Shown: positions 31,896-40,030 of the stretch, one piece after another
Layout of the letters: each line of letters opens with the position of its first letter
How positions within the stretch are numbered: the first letter of the stretch is position 1
From: Amycolatopsis tucumanensis
GTDB taxonomy: Bacteria; Actinomycetota; Actinomycetes; Mycobacteriales; Pseudonocardiaceae
Direction: 5' to 3'
DNA: 50,139 nt
NCBI RefSeq assembly: GCF_021654135.1
Contig: NZ_JAKGSD010000060.1
Location: forward strand, 1 to 50,139
The notes under the pieces: generated by a model
What the model was told of the DNA's origin: nothing
The model's input: only the letters and a program-made list of their open reading frames with translations
Databases searched by the model: none
Made by a program: the position numbers and the translations under genes

Positions 31896-31924
31896 CCCGT
31901 ACAAAACCCGTACACGCCCCGTAC
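31896..31924. promoter_or_regulatory. Three CCCGTAC direct repeats at 11-bp spacing
   Basis: CCCGTAC occurs at 31896, 31907 and 31918, exactly one helical turn apart, upstream of the CHAP-like gene (GTACGGG on its strand). OmpR/PhoB-type response regulators bind direct repeats of this period. The gene downstream on the other side is rpmE, ~140 bp away. Confidence 0.55.
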
Positions 31925-31950
31925 CCGGAATATGCGCCGCCCGGGGGGCG

Positions 31951-31981
31951 TTGACCTGCATGTCAGCGCGTCTGGCAGAAT
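31951..31981 (+). promoter_or_regulatory. Candidate rpmE promoter
   Basis: TTGACC at 31951-31956 and CAGAAT at 31976-31981 with a 19-base spacer, about 75 bp upstream of the rpmE start. The spacing is longer than the usual optimum. Confidence 0.45.
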
Positions 31982-32063
31982 CAATCCGCTAACGTCCGGC
32001 TCCGGTTCACCCCACGTGTCGAAGAACGCCGCGGGGACCCGGCGGCCACCGAGAGAGGACTCC

Positions 32064-32294
32064 ATGAAGAGCGGTATCCACCCCGAGTACGTGCCCACCA
32101 CCGTCACGTGTGGTTGCGGCAACACCTTCACGACCCGCAGCACCAAGACCTCCGGCGCCATCACGGTCGAAATCTGCTCGAACTGCCACCCCTTCTACAC
32201 CGGCAAGCAGAAGATCATGGACACCGGTGGCCGGGTCGCGCGCTTCGAGGCGCGCTACGGCAAGCGGGCCGGCAAGAAGGCCGACGCCAAGTAG
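32064..32294 (+). CDS. rpmE: Ribosomal protein bL31, zinc-binding form
   Basis: 76 residues. Four cysteines (TCGCG and ICSNC) make the zinc-ribbon form, followed by the conserved HPFYTGKQK. It is part of the 50S subunit at the inter-subunit bridge. GAGAGAGGA precedes ATG 32064. A strong terminator follows, so it is probably a single-gene unit with its own promoter. In many actinobacteria a zinc-free paralogue replaces it under zinc starvation; none is in this window. Confidence 0.97.
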   Translation: MKSGIHPEYVPTTVTCGCGNTFTTRSTKTSGAITVEICSNCHPFYTGKQKIMDTGGRVARFEARYGKRAGKKADAK

Positions 32295-32304
32295 CTCCAC
32301 CGCC

Positions 32305-32345
32305 GGCGCCCACTCCCGACCATCGGGGGTGGGCGCCGCTTTTGT
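32305..32345 (+). terminator. Rho-independent terminator after rpmE
   Basis: GGCGCCCAC at 32305-32313 pairs with GTGGGCGCC at 32329-32337, extended inward by CCCGA/TCGGG, followed by GCTTTTGTG. Confidence 0.9.
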
Positions 32346-32376
32346 GTCCTGAGGCCATCAAGAGGAAGGTTCGGTC

Positions 32377-33456
32377 GTGGATTCGTCTTCCCTGCACGGG
32401 CTGCTCGCCGAGTACGCCGATCTGGAAAAGCAGCTGGCGGACCCGGCCGTGCACGCCGACCAGGGCCGGGCGCGCAAGCTCGGCCGCCGCTACGCCGAGC
32501 TGAGCCCGATCGTCAAGGTCATCAACGAGCTGGACCAGGCGCGGGACGACCTGGGCACCGCGCGTGAGCTGGCCGACGAGGACGCGGGCTTCGCGGCCGA
32601 GGCCGAGGAGATCGCGGCGCGCATCCCGCAGCTGGAGTCCCGGCTGACGGAGCTGCTGCTGCCGCGCGACCCGTACGACGGCTCGGACGTCCTGATGGAG
32701 ATCAAGTCCGGTGAGGGCGGCGAGGAGTCGGCCCTGTTCGCCGGCGACCTGCTGCGCATGTACCTGCGCTACGCCGAGCGGCACGGCTGGAAGGCCGAGG
32801 TGCTCGACGCGGTGCACTCCGACCTCGGCGGCTACAAGGACGTCACGGTCGCGGTAAAAGGAAAGGGCGCCGTGACTTCAGCCGCCGACGGCGTGTGGGC
32901 GCGGCTGAAGTTCGAGGGCGGCGTGCACCGCGTGCAGCGCGTGCCTGCGACCGAGTCGCAGGGCCGCATCCACACCTCCGCCGCGGGCGTCCTGATCTAC
33001 CCGGAGCCGGAGGAGGTCGAGGTCGAGATCGACCCGAACGACCTGCGGATCGACGTGTTCCGGTCGTCCGGCCCCGGCGGGCAGAGCGTCAACACCACCG
33101 ACTCGGCCGTGCGCGTGACGCACCTGCCCACCGGGATCGTGGTGTCCTGCCAGAACGAGAAGTCGCAGATCCAGAACCGGGCCCGCGCCATCCAGGTGCT
33201 GCAGGCGCGGCTGCAGGCGATGGCGGAGGAAGAGGCCGCCGCCAAGGCCGCCGACGCGCGGAAGTCGCAGGTCCGGACGGTCGACCGCTCCGAGCGGGTG
33301 CGCACCTACAACTTCCCGGAGAACCGCATCTCGGACCACCGGGTGAACTACAAGGCGTACAACCTGGACCAGGTCCTGGACGGCGACCTGGACGCCGTGC
33401 TCGACGCCCTGGCCGCCGCCGACCGCGAGGAGCGCCTGGCCACCGCGGGCCAGTGA
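32377..33456 (+). CDS. prfA: Peptide chain release factor 1
   Basis: 359 residues. It reads UAA and UAG and triggers peptide release in the ribosome. The codon-recognition tripeptide is Pro-Ala-Thr at 190-192 (RVPATES) and the catalytic GGQ is at 234-236 (SSGPGGQSVNTTDSAVRVTH). The start is GTG 32377 with AGGAAGG upstream. Its stop is three bases from the convergent hydrolase stop. The methyltransferase that modifies this GGQ, prmC, is normally next but is displaced by two extra genes here. Confidence 0.98.
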   Translation: MDSSSLHGLLAEYADLEKQLADPAVHADQGRARKLGRRYAELSPIVKVINELDQARDDLGTARELADEDAGFAAEAEEIAARIPQLESRLTELLLPRDPYDGSDVLMEIKSGEGGEESALFAGDLLRMYLRYAERHGWKAEVLDAVHSDLGGYKDVTVAVKGKGAVTSAADGVWARLKFEGGVHRVQRVPATESQGRIHTSAAGVLIYPEPEEVEVEIDPNDLRIDVFRSSGPGGQSVNTTDSAVRVTHLPTGIVVSCQNEKSQIQNRARAIQVLQARLQAMAEEEAAAKAADARKSQVRTVDRSERVRTYNFPENRISDHRVNYKAYNLDQVLDGDLDAVLDALAAADREERLATAGQ

Positions 33457-33459
33457 CGC

Positions 33460-34221
33460 CTACCGGTCCAGGAAGTCCCTGATCCGGGCGAGCCACTCGT
33501 CGCGGGCCTCGGCCTGCATCGAGTGGCCGCTCGCGATCTCCACGTACTCCGCGCCCGGGATCCCGTCGGCCAGCTCGCGCTGCACGCCGATCGGCACCAG
33601 CACGTCCTGCCGCGTGCCGATGACCAGCGTCGGCACGCTGATCCGGCCCAGCTCCGGGCGGGTGTCCACCGACGCCACCAGGTCCACGTGCTCCGGCGTG
33701 CCCTCGGGGACGGCCAGCCCAGCCAGCGCGCCCTCCAGTTCCTGCGGCGACAGGGCGTTCAGATACCCGGCTCCCACCGCGGCGAAGGTCAGGAACTTCG
33801 CCAGCAGCTCCTTGTTCCCCAGGTCCAGCAGCTCCCGCCAGACGTCCACGGCGAGCCGCATCTGGTTCGTCGGGTGGGCGAACCCCGCAGTCAGCACCAG
33901 GCCGGTCACCCGCTCGGGGTGCCGCGTGGCCGCGCGCACCGCGACCGCCGTCCCGAGCGAGTAGCCGAGGATCGTGAAGCGCTCCACGCCTGCGGACACG
34001 GCGGTCGCCACCAGGGAGTCGGCCAGACCGTCCAGGGTCAGCGGCTCATCGCTGCGTGGTGTCGCCCCGCTGCCGGGGTAGTCCGGGCCGACCACGGTGT
34101 GCGTGCGGGCGAGGTCGTCCAGGATCGGGCCGAAGTTCGCCTCGATGCCGCCGCCACCGCCGTGGGCGAGCAGCAGGCCGGGGCCGGATCCGCGGACGAC
34201 GTGCGAGAAATGTTCGGTCAT
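33460..34221 (-). CDS. Alpha/beta-hydrolase
   Basis: 253 residues. The oxyanion-hole loop LLLAHGGGGG is near residue 20, the nucleophile elbow GYSLG near residue 88, TRQDVL carries the likely acid Asp, and ASGHSMQAE the catalytic His. Esterase-like or C-C bond hydrolase activity is possible; the substrate is unknown. It is divergent from a MerR gene. CTAACG, the likely -10, ends seven bases before the ATG, so the message is probably leaderless and activated by that MerR protein. Confidence 0.9.
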   Translation of the reverse strand: MTEHFSHVVRGSGPGLLLAHGGGGGIEANFGPILDDLARTHTVVGPDYPGSGATPRSDEPLTLDGLADSLVATAVSAGVERFTILGYSLGTAVAVRAATRHPERVTGLVLTAGFAHPTNQMRLAVDVWRELLDLGNKELLAKFLTFAAVGAGYLNALSPQELEGALAGLAVPEGTPEHVDLVASVDTRPELGRISVPTLVIGTRQDVLVPIGVQRELADGIPGAEYVEIASGHSMQAEARDEWLARIRDFLDR

Positions 34222-34228
34222 GCGGCGA

Positions 34229-34259
34229 CGTTAGGAACTGACACCGGTGTGAAGGTCAA
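34229..34259 (-). promoter_or_regulatory. MerR-type activated promoter of the hydrolase gene
   Basis: On the minus strand: TTGACC (34259-34254), a 19-base spacer holding the perfect palindrome ACACCGGTGT (34241-34250), then CTAACG (34234-34229). A 19-base spacer with a central dyad is the hallmark of promoters that MerR proteins untwist. Confidence 0.75.
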
Positions 34260-34280
34260 CTTTGGAGTGAGCGAGGTCGC

Positions 34281-34628
34281 ATGCGGATCGGGGAGCTGTC
34301 CGCCCGGACCGGGGTCAGCCAGCGGTTGCTGCGGTACTACGAGGAGCAGGGGCTCCTGGTGCCGCGCCGGGACGCCAACGGTTACCGGGTCTACGACGAC
34401 GACGCAATGGTCACCGTCCGGCAGATCCGCGCCCTGCTGGCGGCCGGGCTGTCGACGTGCGTGATCGCGAAGCTGCTGCCGTGCGCGCGGGGGGAGAAGC
34501 CGGACCTGGAGCTGTGCCCGGAGGTGGTGCGCACGCTGCGTGAGCAGCTCGACGCACTGGACGAGCGCATCGACGGTCTCCGCCAGACGCGCGGGGCGCT
34601 CGCGGCATACGTCCCCGCGAGCGGATGA
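34281..34628 (+). CDS. MerR-family regulator
   Basis: 115 residues. The winged HTH is MRIGELSARTGVSQRLLRYY ... NGYRVYDDDAM, followed by a dimerisation helix and a short tail with two Cys (LLPCARGEKPDLELCPEVV) and LDALDERIDGLRQTRGALAAY. The effector is not known; the cysteines are not in a recognised metal-site pattern. It is divergent from the hydrolase gene and almost certainly controls the 19-bp-spacer promoter between them. Confidence 0.92.
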   Translation: MRIGELSARTGVSQRLLRYYEEQGLLVPRRDANGYRVYDDDAMVTVRQIRALLAAGLSTCVIAKLLPCARGEKPDLELCPEVVRTLREQLDALDERIDGLRQTRGALAAYVPASG

Positions 34629-34650
34629 CCGCTGTGGAAAAGTTGGGTGC

Positions 34651-35514
34651 GTGAAGCGGCAACCGTTGCGACTGGCGATCCTCGAGGCGATGCGCATCCT
34701 GGAGGAGGCGGGGGTGGCGTCTCCGCGCGCCGACGCCGAACTCATCGCCGCGCACGTGCTCGGCGTCGACCGCGGTCGCCTGCCGCTCGTGCCCCTCGTC
34801 GACCCGCCCGTGGTCGAGGCGATCGGCAAGCTGGTGGCGCAGCGCGCCAAGCGGGTGCCGCTGCAGCACCTGACCGGGTGGGCCGGGTTCGCCGGCATCA
34901 CGCTGGACGTCGGGCCCGGCGTCTTCATCCCGCGGCCGGAGACGGAACTGCTGGTCGAGTGGGGGTTGCGGCTCATCCACGGCCGCGAGTACCCGGTCGT
35001 GGTCGACCTGTGCACCGGTTCGGGCGCGCTGGCGCTGGCGATCGCGCACGAGCGGCCGGACGCGGTGGTCTACGCCGTGGACATCGACCCGAACGCGCTC
35101 GCGTGGGCGCGGCACAACGCGGACAAGCAGGCCGCGGCGGGTGACACGCCGATCCGCCTGTACTCCGGCGACGTCGGGGACAGCACGATCTTCGCCGAGC
35201 TGGACGGCCTGGTGGACCTGGTGGTGTGCAACCCGCCGTACGTCCCGCCGGGCGGCGATCTGCCGCCCGAGGTGGTCGACTTCGACCCGCCGCAGGCGGT
35301 CTTCGCCCCCGACGGCGGCCTCGCGGTGGTCCGGCAGGCCGTGGCGACCGCCTGCCGGCTCCTCAAGCGCGGCGGCGGAGTGGCCATCGAACACGACGAC
35401 ACGCACGGATCGGCCGCCCCGGCGCTGGTCGCGTCCCGCAAGGTGCTGACGGACGTCCAGGACCACCGCGACCTCGCCGGACGCCCCCGTTTCGTCACCG
35501 CCCTCCGCGGCTGA
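34651..35514 (+). CDS. prmC: Release-factor glutamine methyltransferase
   Basis: 287 residues; methylates the Gln of the GGQ motif in RF1 and RF2 using S-adenosylmethionine. N-terminal helical RF-binding domain, FIPRPETELLVEW, SAM-binding VVDLCTGSGALALAIA and the catalytic NPPY motif (VVCNPPYVPPGG). The start is GTG 34651, 22 bp after the merR stop; further upstream in-frame codons lie inside merR. Also known as hemK. In the mycobacterial order it directly follows prfA. Confidence 0.96.
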   Translation: MKRQPLRLAILEAMRILEEAGVASPRADAELIAAHVLGVDRGRLPLVPLVDPPVVEAIGKLVAQRAKRVPLQHLTGWAGFAGITLDVGPGVFIPRPETELLVEWGLRLIHGREYPVVVDLCTGSGALALAIAHERPDAVVYAVDIDPNALAWARHNADKQAAAGDTPIRLYSGDVGDSTIFAELDGLVDLVVCNPPYVPPGGDLPPEVVDFDPPQAVFAPDGGLAVVRQAVATACRLLKRGGGVAIEHDDTHGSAAPALVASRKVLTDVQDHRDLAGRPRFVTALRG

Positions 35515-35727
35515 CCCAACCACCGCTCACCACCCCACCCACACCGCCACCCCAGCCACGCTCGCCTGCAGCAGCCAACACGCCACCCGGAGCGGCCACA
35601 CGCGCGTGACGGCGTCTTGGCCGGTGGGTGCGGTGAGCCGGCTGGTCGCGGTGGCGTGCCGCGCGGGCGGTGCGGTGAGCGCCACCCGCAACCAAGCCGT
35701 TACCCGACCGGGAATAGTCTTCACCCC

Positions 35728-36378
35728 ATGAGCGCGGTGTACGACTGCAGCCGTCCGGAGACGCGGGCCGAGGGGCTGGCCGCGGCGGCGAGCGCGGTCC
35801 GTTCGGGGCGGCTGGTCGTGCTGCCCACGGACACGGTCTACGGCATCGGGGCGGACGCCTTCGACTCCGCCGCCGTGCGTGCGCTGCTCCGGGCGAAGAA
35901 CCGCGGCCCGGACCTGCCGGTCGGCGTCCTCGTCGGCTCCTGGTCCACAGTAGACGGTCTGGTGCTCGGCGTTCCGCCGCAGGCACGGGCCCTCATCGAG
36001 GCCTTCTGGCCCGGCGATCTGTCCATTGTGCTCCCACACGCGCCGAGCCTGCGCTGGGACCTGGGCACCACCCGCGGCACCGTGATGCTCCGGATGCCGC
36101 TGCACCCGGTCGCGCTGGAGCTGCTCCGCGACGTCGGCCCGATGGCCGTCTCCAGCGCCAACGTCGCCGGGCGGTCTCCGGCGTCCAGCGCGGAGGAGGC
36201 GCGGGAGCAGCTCGGCGAGTCGGTCTCGGTCTACCTCGACGGCGGGCCCAGTGGGCAGCCGGTGCCCTCGTCGATCGTCGACCTGACCGGCGACGAGCCC
36301 GTGCTGCTGCGGGCGGGCGCGGTGAGCGCGGAAGCGGTGAGCGAGGTGCTCGGCGCACCGGTGAAGACCGCGGCCTGA
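35728..36378 (+). CDS. Threonylcarbamoyl-AMP synthase (Sua5/YwlC/TsaC)
   Basis: 216 residues, the single-domain YrdC-fold form; makes threonylcarbamoyl-AMP from Thr, bicarbonate and ATP for tRNA t6A. RLVVLPTDTVYGIGADAF, LRAKNRGPDLPVGVLV (KR-type signature), AFWPGDLSIVLP and SSANVAGRSP are diagnostic. TAGTCT ends seven bases before ATG 35728 with no Shine-Dalgarno sequence, which suggests a leaderless message. The 213 bp before it are GC- and CCAC-rich without a gene. Its stop overlaps the wecA-like start (TGATG). Confidence 0.95.
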   Translation: MSAVYDCSRPETRAEGLAAAASAVRSGRLVVLPTDTVYGIGADAFDSAAVRALLRAKNRGPDLPVGVLVGSWSTVDGLVLGVPPQARALIEAFWPGDLSIVLPHAPSLRWDLGTTRGTVMLRMPLHPVALELLRDVGPMAVSSANVAGRSPASSAEEAREQLGESVSVYLDGGPSGQPVPSSIVDLTGDEPVLLRAGAVSAEAVSEVLGAPVKTAA

Positions 36379-37538
36379 TGACCCCCGTAACCACCGCAGG
36401 CCTCCCGATCCGGGAGTACATCCTCGTCGGCCTCATCGCCGCGACCCTGACGTTCCTGCTCACCGGCGTCATCCGGCGCCTGGCGATCCGCCTCGGCGCC
36501 ATCGCCAACCCGCGCGCCCGCGACGTGCACGTCATCCCGATCCCGCGCATGGGCGGCGTCGGCATGTACCTGGGCGTCGTCGGCGGCATGGCGATGGCCC
36601 ACCAGCTGCCGGTGCTGCGCCGCGCGTTCGACTTCTCCCTCGACCCGGTCGGCGTGCTGATCGGCGGCGGCGTCATCGTGCTGATCGGCGCGCTGGACGA
36701 CCGCTTCGAGATCGACGCCTGGACCAAGCTCGCAGGCCAGGTGATGTGCGCGGGCATCCTGGTCATCTTCGGCGTGCAGTGGAACGTCTTCTGGGTGCCG
36801 TGGGGCGGCAACGGCGACGCGCTCGGCTCGGTGGTCACCCTGGACAACAACCAGGGCGGGCTGCTGATGGTGCTGCTCGTCGTGCTGCTGGTGAACGCGC
36901 TGAACTTCGTCGACGGGCTGGACGGCCTCGCCGCGGGGCTCGGGTTCATCGCGGCGGCCGCCACCTGCGCGTTCTCGCTCGGCCTGCTCAACTCCCAGGG
37001 CGGCGACGTCGGCGTCTACCCGCCGGCGCTGATCGCCGCCACGCTGGCCGGCGCGTGCCTCGGCTTCCTGCCGCACAACTTCCAGCCCGCGAAGATCTTC
37101 ATGGGCGACTCCGGCTCGATGATGATCGGCCTGATGCTGGCCGGCGCCACCACCTCGGCCTCCGGCAAGATCAACTACACCCGGTTCGGCGGCTCGGACG
37201 CGCTGGCGCTGCTGTCCCCGCTGCTGGTCGTCGTCGCGGTGCTGTTCCTGCCGGTCCTGGACCTGCTGATGGCGGTCGTCCGGCGCACGCGGCGCGGCGA
37301 GAGCCCGTTCGCGGCCGACAAGATGCACCTGCACCACCGCCTGCTGGAGATCGGCCACTCGCAGCGCCGCGCGGTGCTGCTGATCTACCTGTGGGCGGGC
37401 CTGCTCGGCTTCGGCGCGGTCTCGGTGACGCTGTTCGACACGACGGCGGTACTCTGGATCGTCGGCGCGGGACTCGTCCTCGCCGCGATCGTGTCCGTCA
37501 TTCCGCGCCTGAGGTCGCGGAACCAGGGAGTGTCATGA
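36378..37538 (+). CDS. wecA: Undecaprenyl/decaprenyl-phosphate GlcNAc-1-phosphate transferase
   Basis: 386 residues, about eleven membrane helices. It moves GlcNAc-1-P from UDP-GlcNAc to polyprenyl phosphate at the inner face of the membrane, the first step of arabinogalactan-type linker or other wall glycans in this group. Motifs: IPRMGGVGMYLG, LIGALDDRFEI, NFVDGLDGLAAG, FMGDSGSM and the HLHHRLL loop. It is coupled to the gene before and to the AtpI-like gene after by overlaps. The equivalent mycobacterial gene, rfe/wecA, has the same position. Confidence 0.95.
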   Translation: MTPVTTAGLPIREYILVGLIAATLTFLLTGVIRRLAIRLGAIANPRARDVHVIPIPRMGGVGMYLGVVGGMAMAHQLPVLRRAFDFSLDPVGVLIGGGVIVLIGALDDRFEIDAWTKLAGQVMCAGILVIFGVQWNVFWVPWGGNGDALGSVVTLDNNQGGLLMVLLVVLLVNALNFVDGLDGLAAGLGFIAAAATCAFSLGLLNSQGGDVGVYPPALIAATLAGACLGFLPHNFQPAKIFMGDSGSMMIGLMLAGATTSASGKINYTRFGGSDALALLSPLLVVVAVLFLPVLDLLMAVVRRTRRGESPFAADKMHLHHRLLEIGHSQRRAVLLIYLWAGLLGFGAVSVTLFDTTAVLWIVGAGLVLAAIVSVIPRLRSRNQGVS

Positions 37539-37966
37539 CCGACAACACCGAGAACCCGCACGCGCAGTCGGTGCTCAAGCTGGCCGACGCGATGCTGCGC
37601 TTCGCGCTGTGGCCGGGGCTGGCCACGGTCGTGATCGGCGTGGTCGTGTCGACGATCCTGTCCGGCGTGCCGGGTCTGCTGGGCTCGCTGGTCGGCGGCG
37701 CGATCGCGTTCGCGTCGTCCCTGGTCACGCTGTTCATGATGCGCAAGTCGGCCGCGCTGGACCCGTTCATGGTGATGGCGGTGGCGATCGGCGGCTACAT
37801 CCTCAAGGTGCTGGTGCTGTTCGGCGTCATGACCGCCCTCAAGGGCGTCGACGCGTTCAACCGCTACGCGCTGGCGTTCACCACGCTGGCGGTGATCCTG
37901 GTCTGGGCCGCGGCGGAGTTCCTGGCCTTCCGCAAGACCAAGATCCCGACGATCATCCCGAGCTGA
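37535..37966 (+). CDS. atpI: AtpI-like membrane protein upstream of the atp operon
   Basis: 143 residues with four hydrophobic helices (roughly 23-44, 48-68, 80-102 and 112-130). It overlaps the wecA stop by ATGA and stands where mycobacteria have Rv1303. By position and topology it is the actinobacterial counterpart of AtpI, proposed to help assemble the c-ring; direct homology to enteric AtpI is weak. Confidence 0.8.
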   Translation: MTDNTENPHAQSVLKLADAMLRFALWPGLATVVIGVVVSTILSGVPGLLGSLVGGAIAFASSLVTLFMMRKSAALDPFMVMAVAIGGYILKVLVLFGVMTALKGVDAFNRYALAFTTLAVILVWAAAEFLAFRKTKIPTIIPS

Positions 37967-37980
37967 CTTCCGCAGGTCAG

Positions 37981-37995
37981 CGCCGGATTCCGGCG
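37981..37995. promoter_or_regulatory. Perfect palindrome after atpI
   Basis: CGCCGGA-T-TCCGGCG stands 14 bp after the atpI stop. It may be a weak hairpin or a protein site. The remaining ~340 bp to atpB contain no convincing gene; TACGTT near 38268 is a possible -10 for the atp operon. Confidence 0.4.
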
Positions 37996-38337
37996 GTACT
38001 CCGACGGGTGGGAACCCATTAAGGAGTACGCCCGTACGGTGTCGATTTACCGGCTGGTATCGTCCGCACTGTGGAGGTGGGGCCTTCGGGCCGCGCTCCC
38101 GATGCGGAACCCGACCGGCAACGTGGCGATCGAGACGGATTGGCCCCTGAGCTGGCTCGGCCGATTCTGCCGTCGGAGATCGTAGTGCCGAAACCCCCAG
38201 GTGGCTGAAAGTACACGCGTTGTTCACTGAGGGGATCCGCCTCCAAGCACCCGAAACGTATCGGGTACGTTAAGTCCAGATCGTGACGATTCCCCCGGCG
38301 GAGTGAACGCCGGCCGGGAGAACCGGAAGGAGCCCAG

Positions 38338-39120
38338 TTGGGCGCGCTGGTATTGGCCGAGGGCGAAACGTTCGCGCCCCCGGGTGCCGGAGACTTCGAC
38401 CTGCCGCCGATCTTCCTCGGCGTCACCAAGCCGATGATCCTGGTCGTGCTGTCGGTGATCATCATCGCGGCCTTCTTCCTGCTGACCTCGCGCAAGCTGA
38501 AGGTCGTGCCGGGCAAGGCGCAGTTCGCCGCCGAGTACGTCTACGACTTCGCGCGCAACGGCATCGCGCGTGAGCAGATCGGGTCGAAGGACTTCAAGCC
38601 GTTCATCCCGCTGGTGCTGACGCTGTTCAGCTTCGTGCTGATCAACAACCTGTTCGGGATCATCCCGATCTTCCAGTTCCCGACGTTCTCGCACATCGGT
38701 TTCCCGATCGCGCTGTCGCTGCTGGTGGTCTACCCGGTGTACCACTACGTCGGGTTCAAGCGGCACGGCTTCGTGGGCTACCTCAAGCACGCGACCGTCC
38801 CGCCGGGCGCGCCAGGCCCGATCTACATCCTGCTGACGCCGATCGAGTTCCTGCAGAAGTTCGTCCTCAACCCGCTCACCCTGGCGGTCCGGGTGTTCGC
38901 CGCGATGTTCGCAGGCCACCTGATCCTGCTGGTGTTCACGCTCGCGGGCGAGTTCCTGCTGCTCCACGCGGGCGGGGTCTTCAAGCCCATCTCGCTGGTC
39001 TCGTGGGCGTTCGCCATCCTGATGACCTTCGTGGAAGCGCTGATCCAGGTGATCCAGGCGTATGTGTTCGCCGTGCTGTCGGCGAACTACATCGGCGCCG
39101 CGCTCGCCGAAGACCACTAG
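38338..39120 (+). CDS. atpB: ATP synthase Fo subunit a
   Basis: 260 residues, five to six membrane helices; forms the proton half-channels beside the c-ring. The essential Arg is in NPLTLAVRVFAAMFAGHL. The C-terminal helix has SWAFAILMTFVEALIQVIQAYVF. The start is TTG 38338 with AAGGAG six bases upstream; no ATG or GTG fits better. First structural gene of atpBEFHAGDC. Confidence 0.97.
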   Translation: MGALVLAEGETFAPPGAGDFDLPPIFLGVTKPMILVVLSVIIIAAFFLLTSRKLKVVPGKAQFAAEYVYDFARNGIAREQIGSKDFKPFIPLVLTLFSFVLINNLFGIIPIFQFPTFSHIGFPIALSLLVVYPVYHYVGFKRHGFVGYLKHATVPPGAPGPIYILLTPIEFLQKFVLNPLTLAVRVFAAMFAGHLILLVFTLAGEFLLLHAGGVFKPISLVSWAFAILMTFVEALIQVIQAYVFAVLSANYIGAALAEDH

Positions 39121-39183
39121 AAGAAAACGAACCGAAAAGCCCCCGATCCGCGTGGTAGCGGACCGAGTGAAAGGGAAACGCAA

Positions 39184-39441
39184 GTGAGCAACATCGTTCT
39201 TGCCCAGGCCGCCGAGACCGCTGTCAACCTCAACCCGGGTCTCGCCGCCATCGGCTACGGTCTGGGCGCGATCGGCCCGGGCATCGGTGTGGGTCTGATC
39301 TGGGCCGCCGTCATCAACGGCACCGCCCGTCAGCCGGAGGCCCAGGGCAAGCTCATGGGTATCGCCTGGACCACCTTCGTGCTTACCGAGGTGCTCGCCC
39401 TGATCGGTCTGGTCGTCTACTTCATCGCCTCCGCCGCCTGA
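39184..39441 (+). CDS. atpE: ATP synthase Fo subunit c
   Basis: 85 residues: two helices joined by the ARQPE loop (residues 48-52). Proton carrier Glu69 is in FVLTEVLALIG. Helix 1 has the Gly-rich packing GYGLGAIGPGIGVG. It forms the rotating ring and is the target family of bedaquiline in mycobacteria. GTG start with AAGGGA eight bases upstream. Confidence 0.98.
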   Translation: MSNIVLAQAAETAVNLNPGLAAIGYGLGAIGPGIGVGLIWAAVINGTARQPEAQGKLMGIAWTTFVLTEVLALIGLVVYFIASAA

Positions 39442-39470
39442 GTTAACCGCTCACCGCTGAAGGAGTCGTT

Positions 39471-40025
39471 GTGGTGAAGACCCAGATCGTGCTGGCCGCG
39501 GAAGAGGCGCCGAACCCGGTGCTGCCGCATCTCAGCGAGATCATCCTCGGCCTGGTGGCCTTCCTGATCCTGCTGTGGCTGCTCAAGAAGTTCGCCGTGC
39601 CGCGCTTCGAGAAGATGTACGAAGAGCGCACGGCGGCCATCGAGGGTGGCATCGCCAAGGCGGAGAAGGCACAGGCCGAAGCCGAAGAGGCGCTCGCGAA
39701 GTACCAGGCACAGCTCAAGGACGCCTACTCCGAGGCCGCCAAGATCCGTGACGACGCTCGCCTCGAGGCGGAGCGGATCAAGGAGGAGCTGCGGGCCGAG
39801 GCCCAGGACGAGGCCGCCCGGATCATCGCCCAGGGCCACGCCGCGCTGCAGGCCCAGAAGGCACAGATCGTCACGGAGCTGCGCAACGAGCTGGGCCGCA
39901 ACTCGATCGAGCTGGCGAGCCGGATCGTCGGGGAGCACCTCGAGGACGAGGTCCGTCGCCGTGGCACGGTCGACCGGTTCCTCGCCGAGCTCGGCAGCAG
40001 CGCCGGTAACGGAGCAGGAAAGTAG
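39471..40025 (+). CDS. atpF: ATP synthase Fo subunit b
   Basis: 184 residues: one N-terminal helix (LSEIILGLVAFLILLWLL) and a long charged coiled coil (KAEKAQAEAEEALAKYQAQL and on) that forms the peripheral stalk. Two adjacent GTG codons at 39471 and 39474 are possible starts. A separate subunit delta follows, unlike the fused b-delta of mycobacteria. Confidence 0.96.
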   Translation: MVKTQIVLAAEEAPNPVLPHLSEIILGLVAFLILLWLLKKFAVPRFEKMYEERTAAIEGGIAKAEKAQAEAEEALAKYQAQLKDAYSEAAKIRDDARLEAERIKEELRAEAQDEAARIIAQGHAALQAQKAQIVTELRNELGRNSIELASRIVGEHLEDEVRRRGTVDRFLAELGSSAGNGAGK

Positions 40026-40030
40026 TCCAG

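Noticed and set aside
35515..35727. CCAC/ACCC-rich stretch after prmC
   Set aside because: Low-complexity GC-rich spacer; no gene, hairpin with T run or repeat of fixed period.
38019..38516. A 165-residue minus-strand frame over the atpB promoter region
   Set aside because: Overlaps the certain 5' part of atpB and has no domain or ribosome site.
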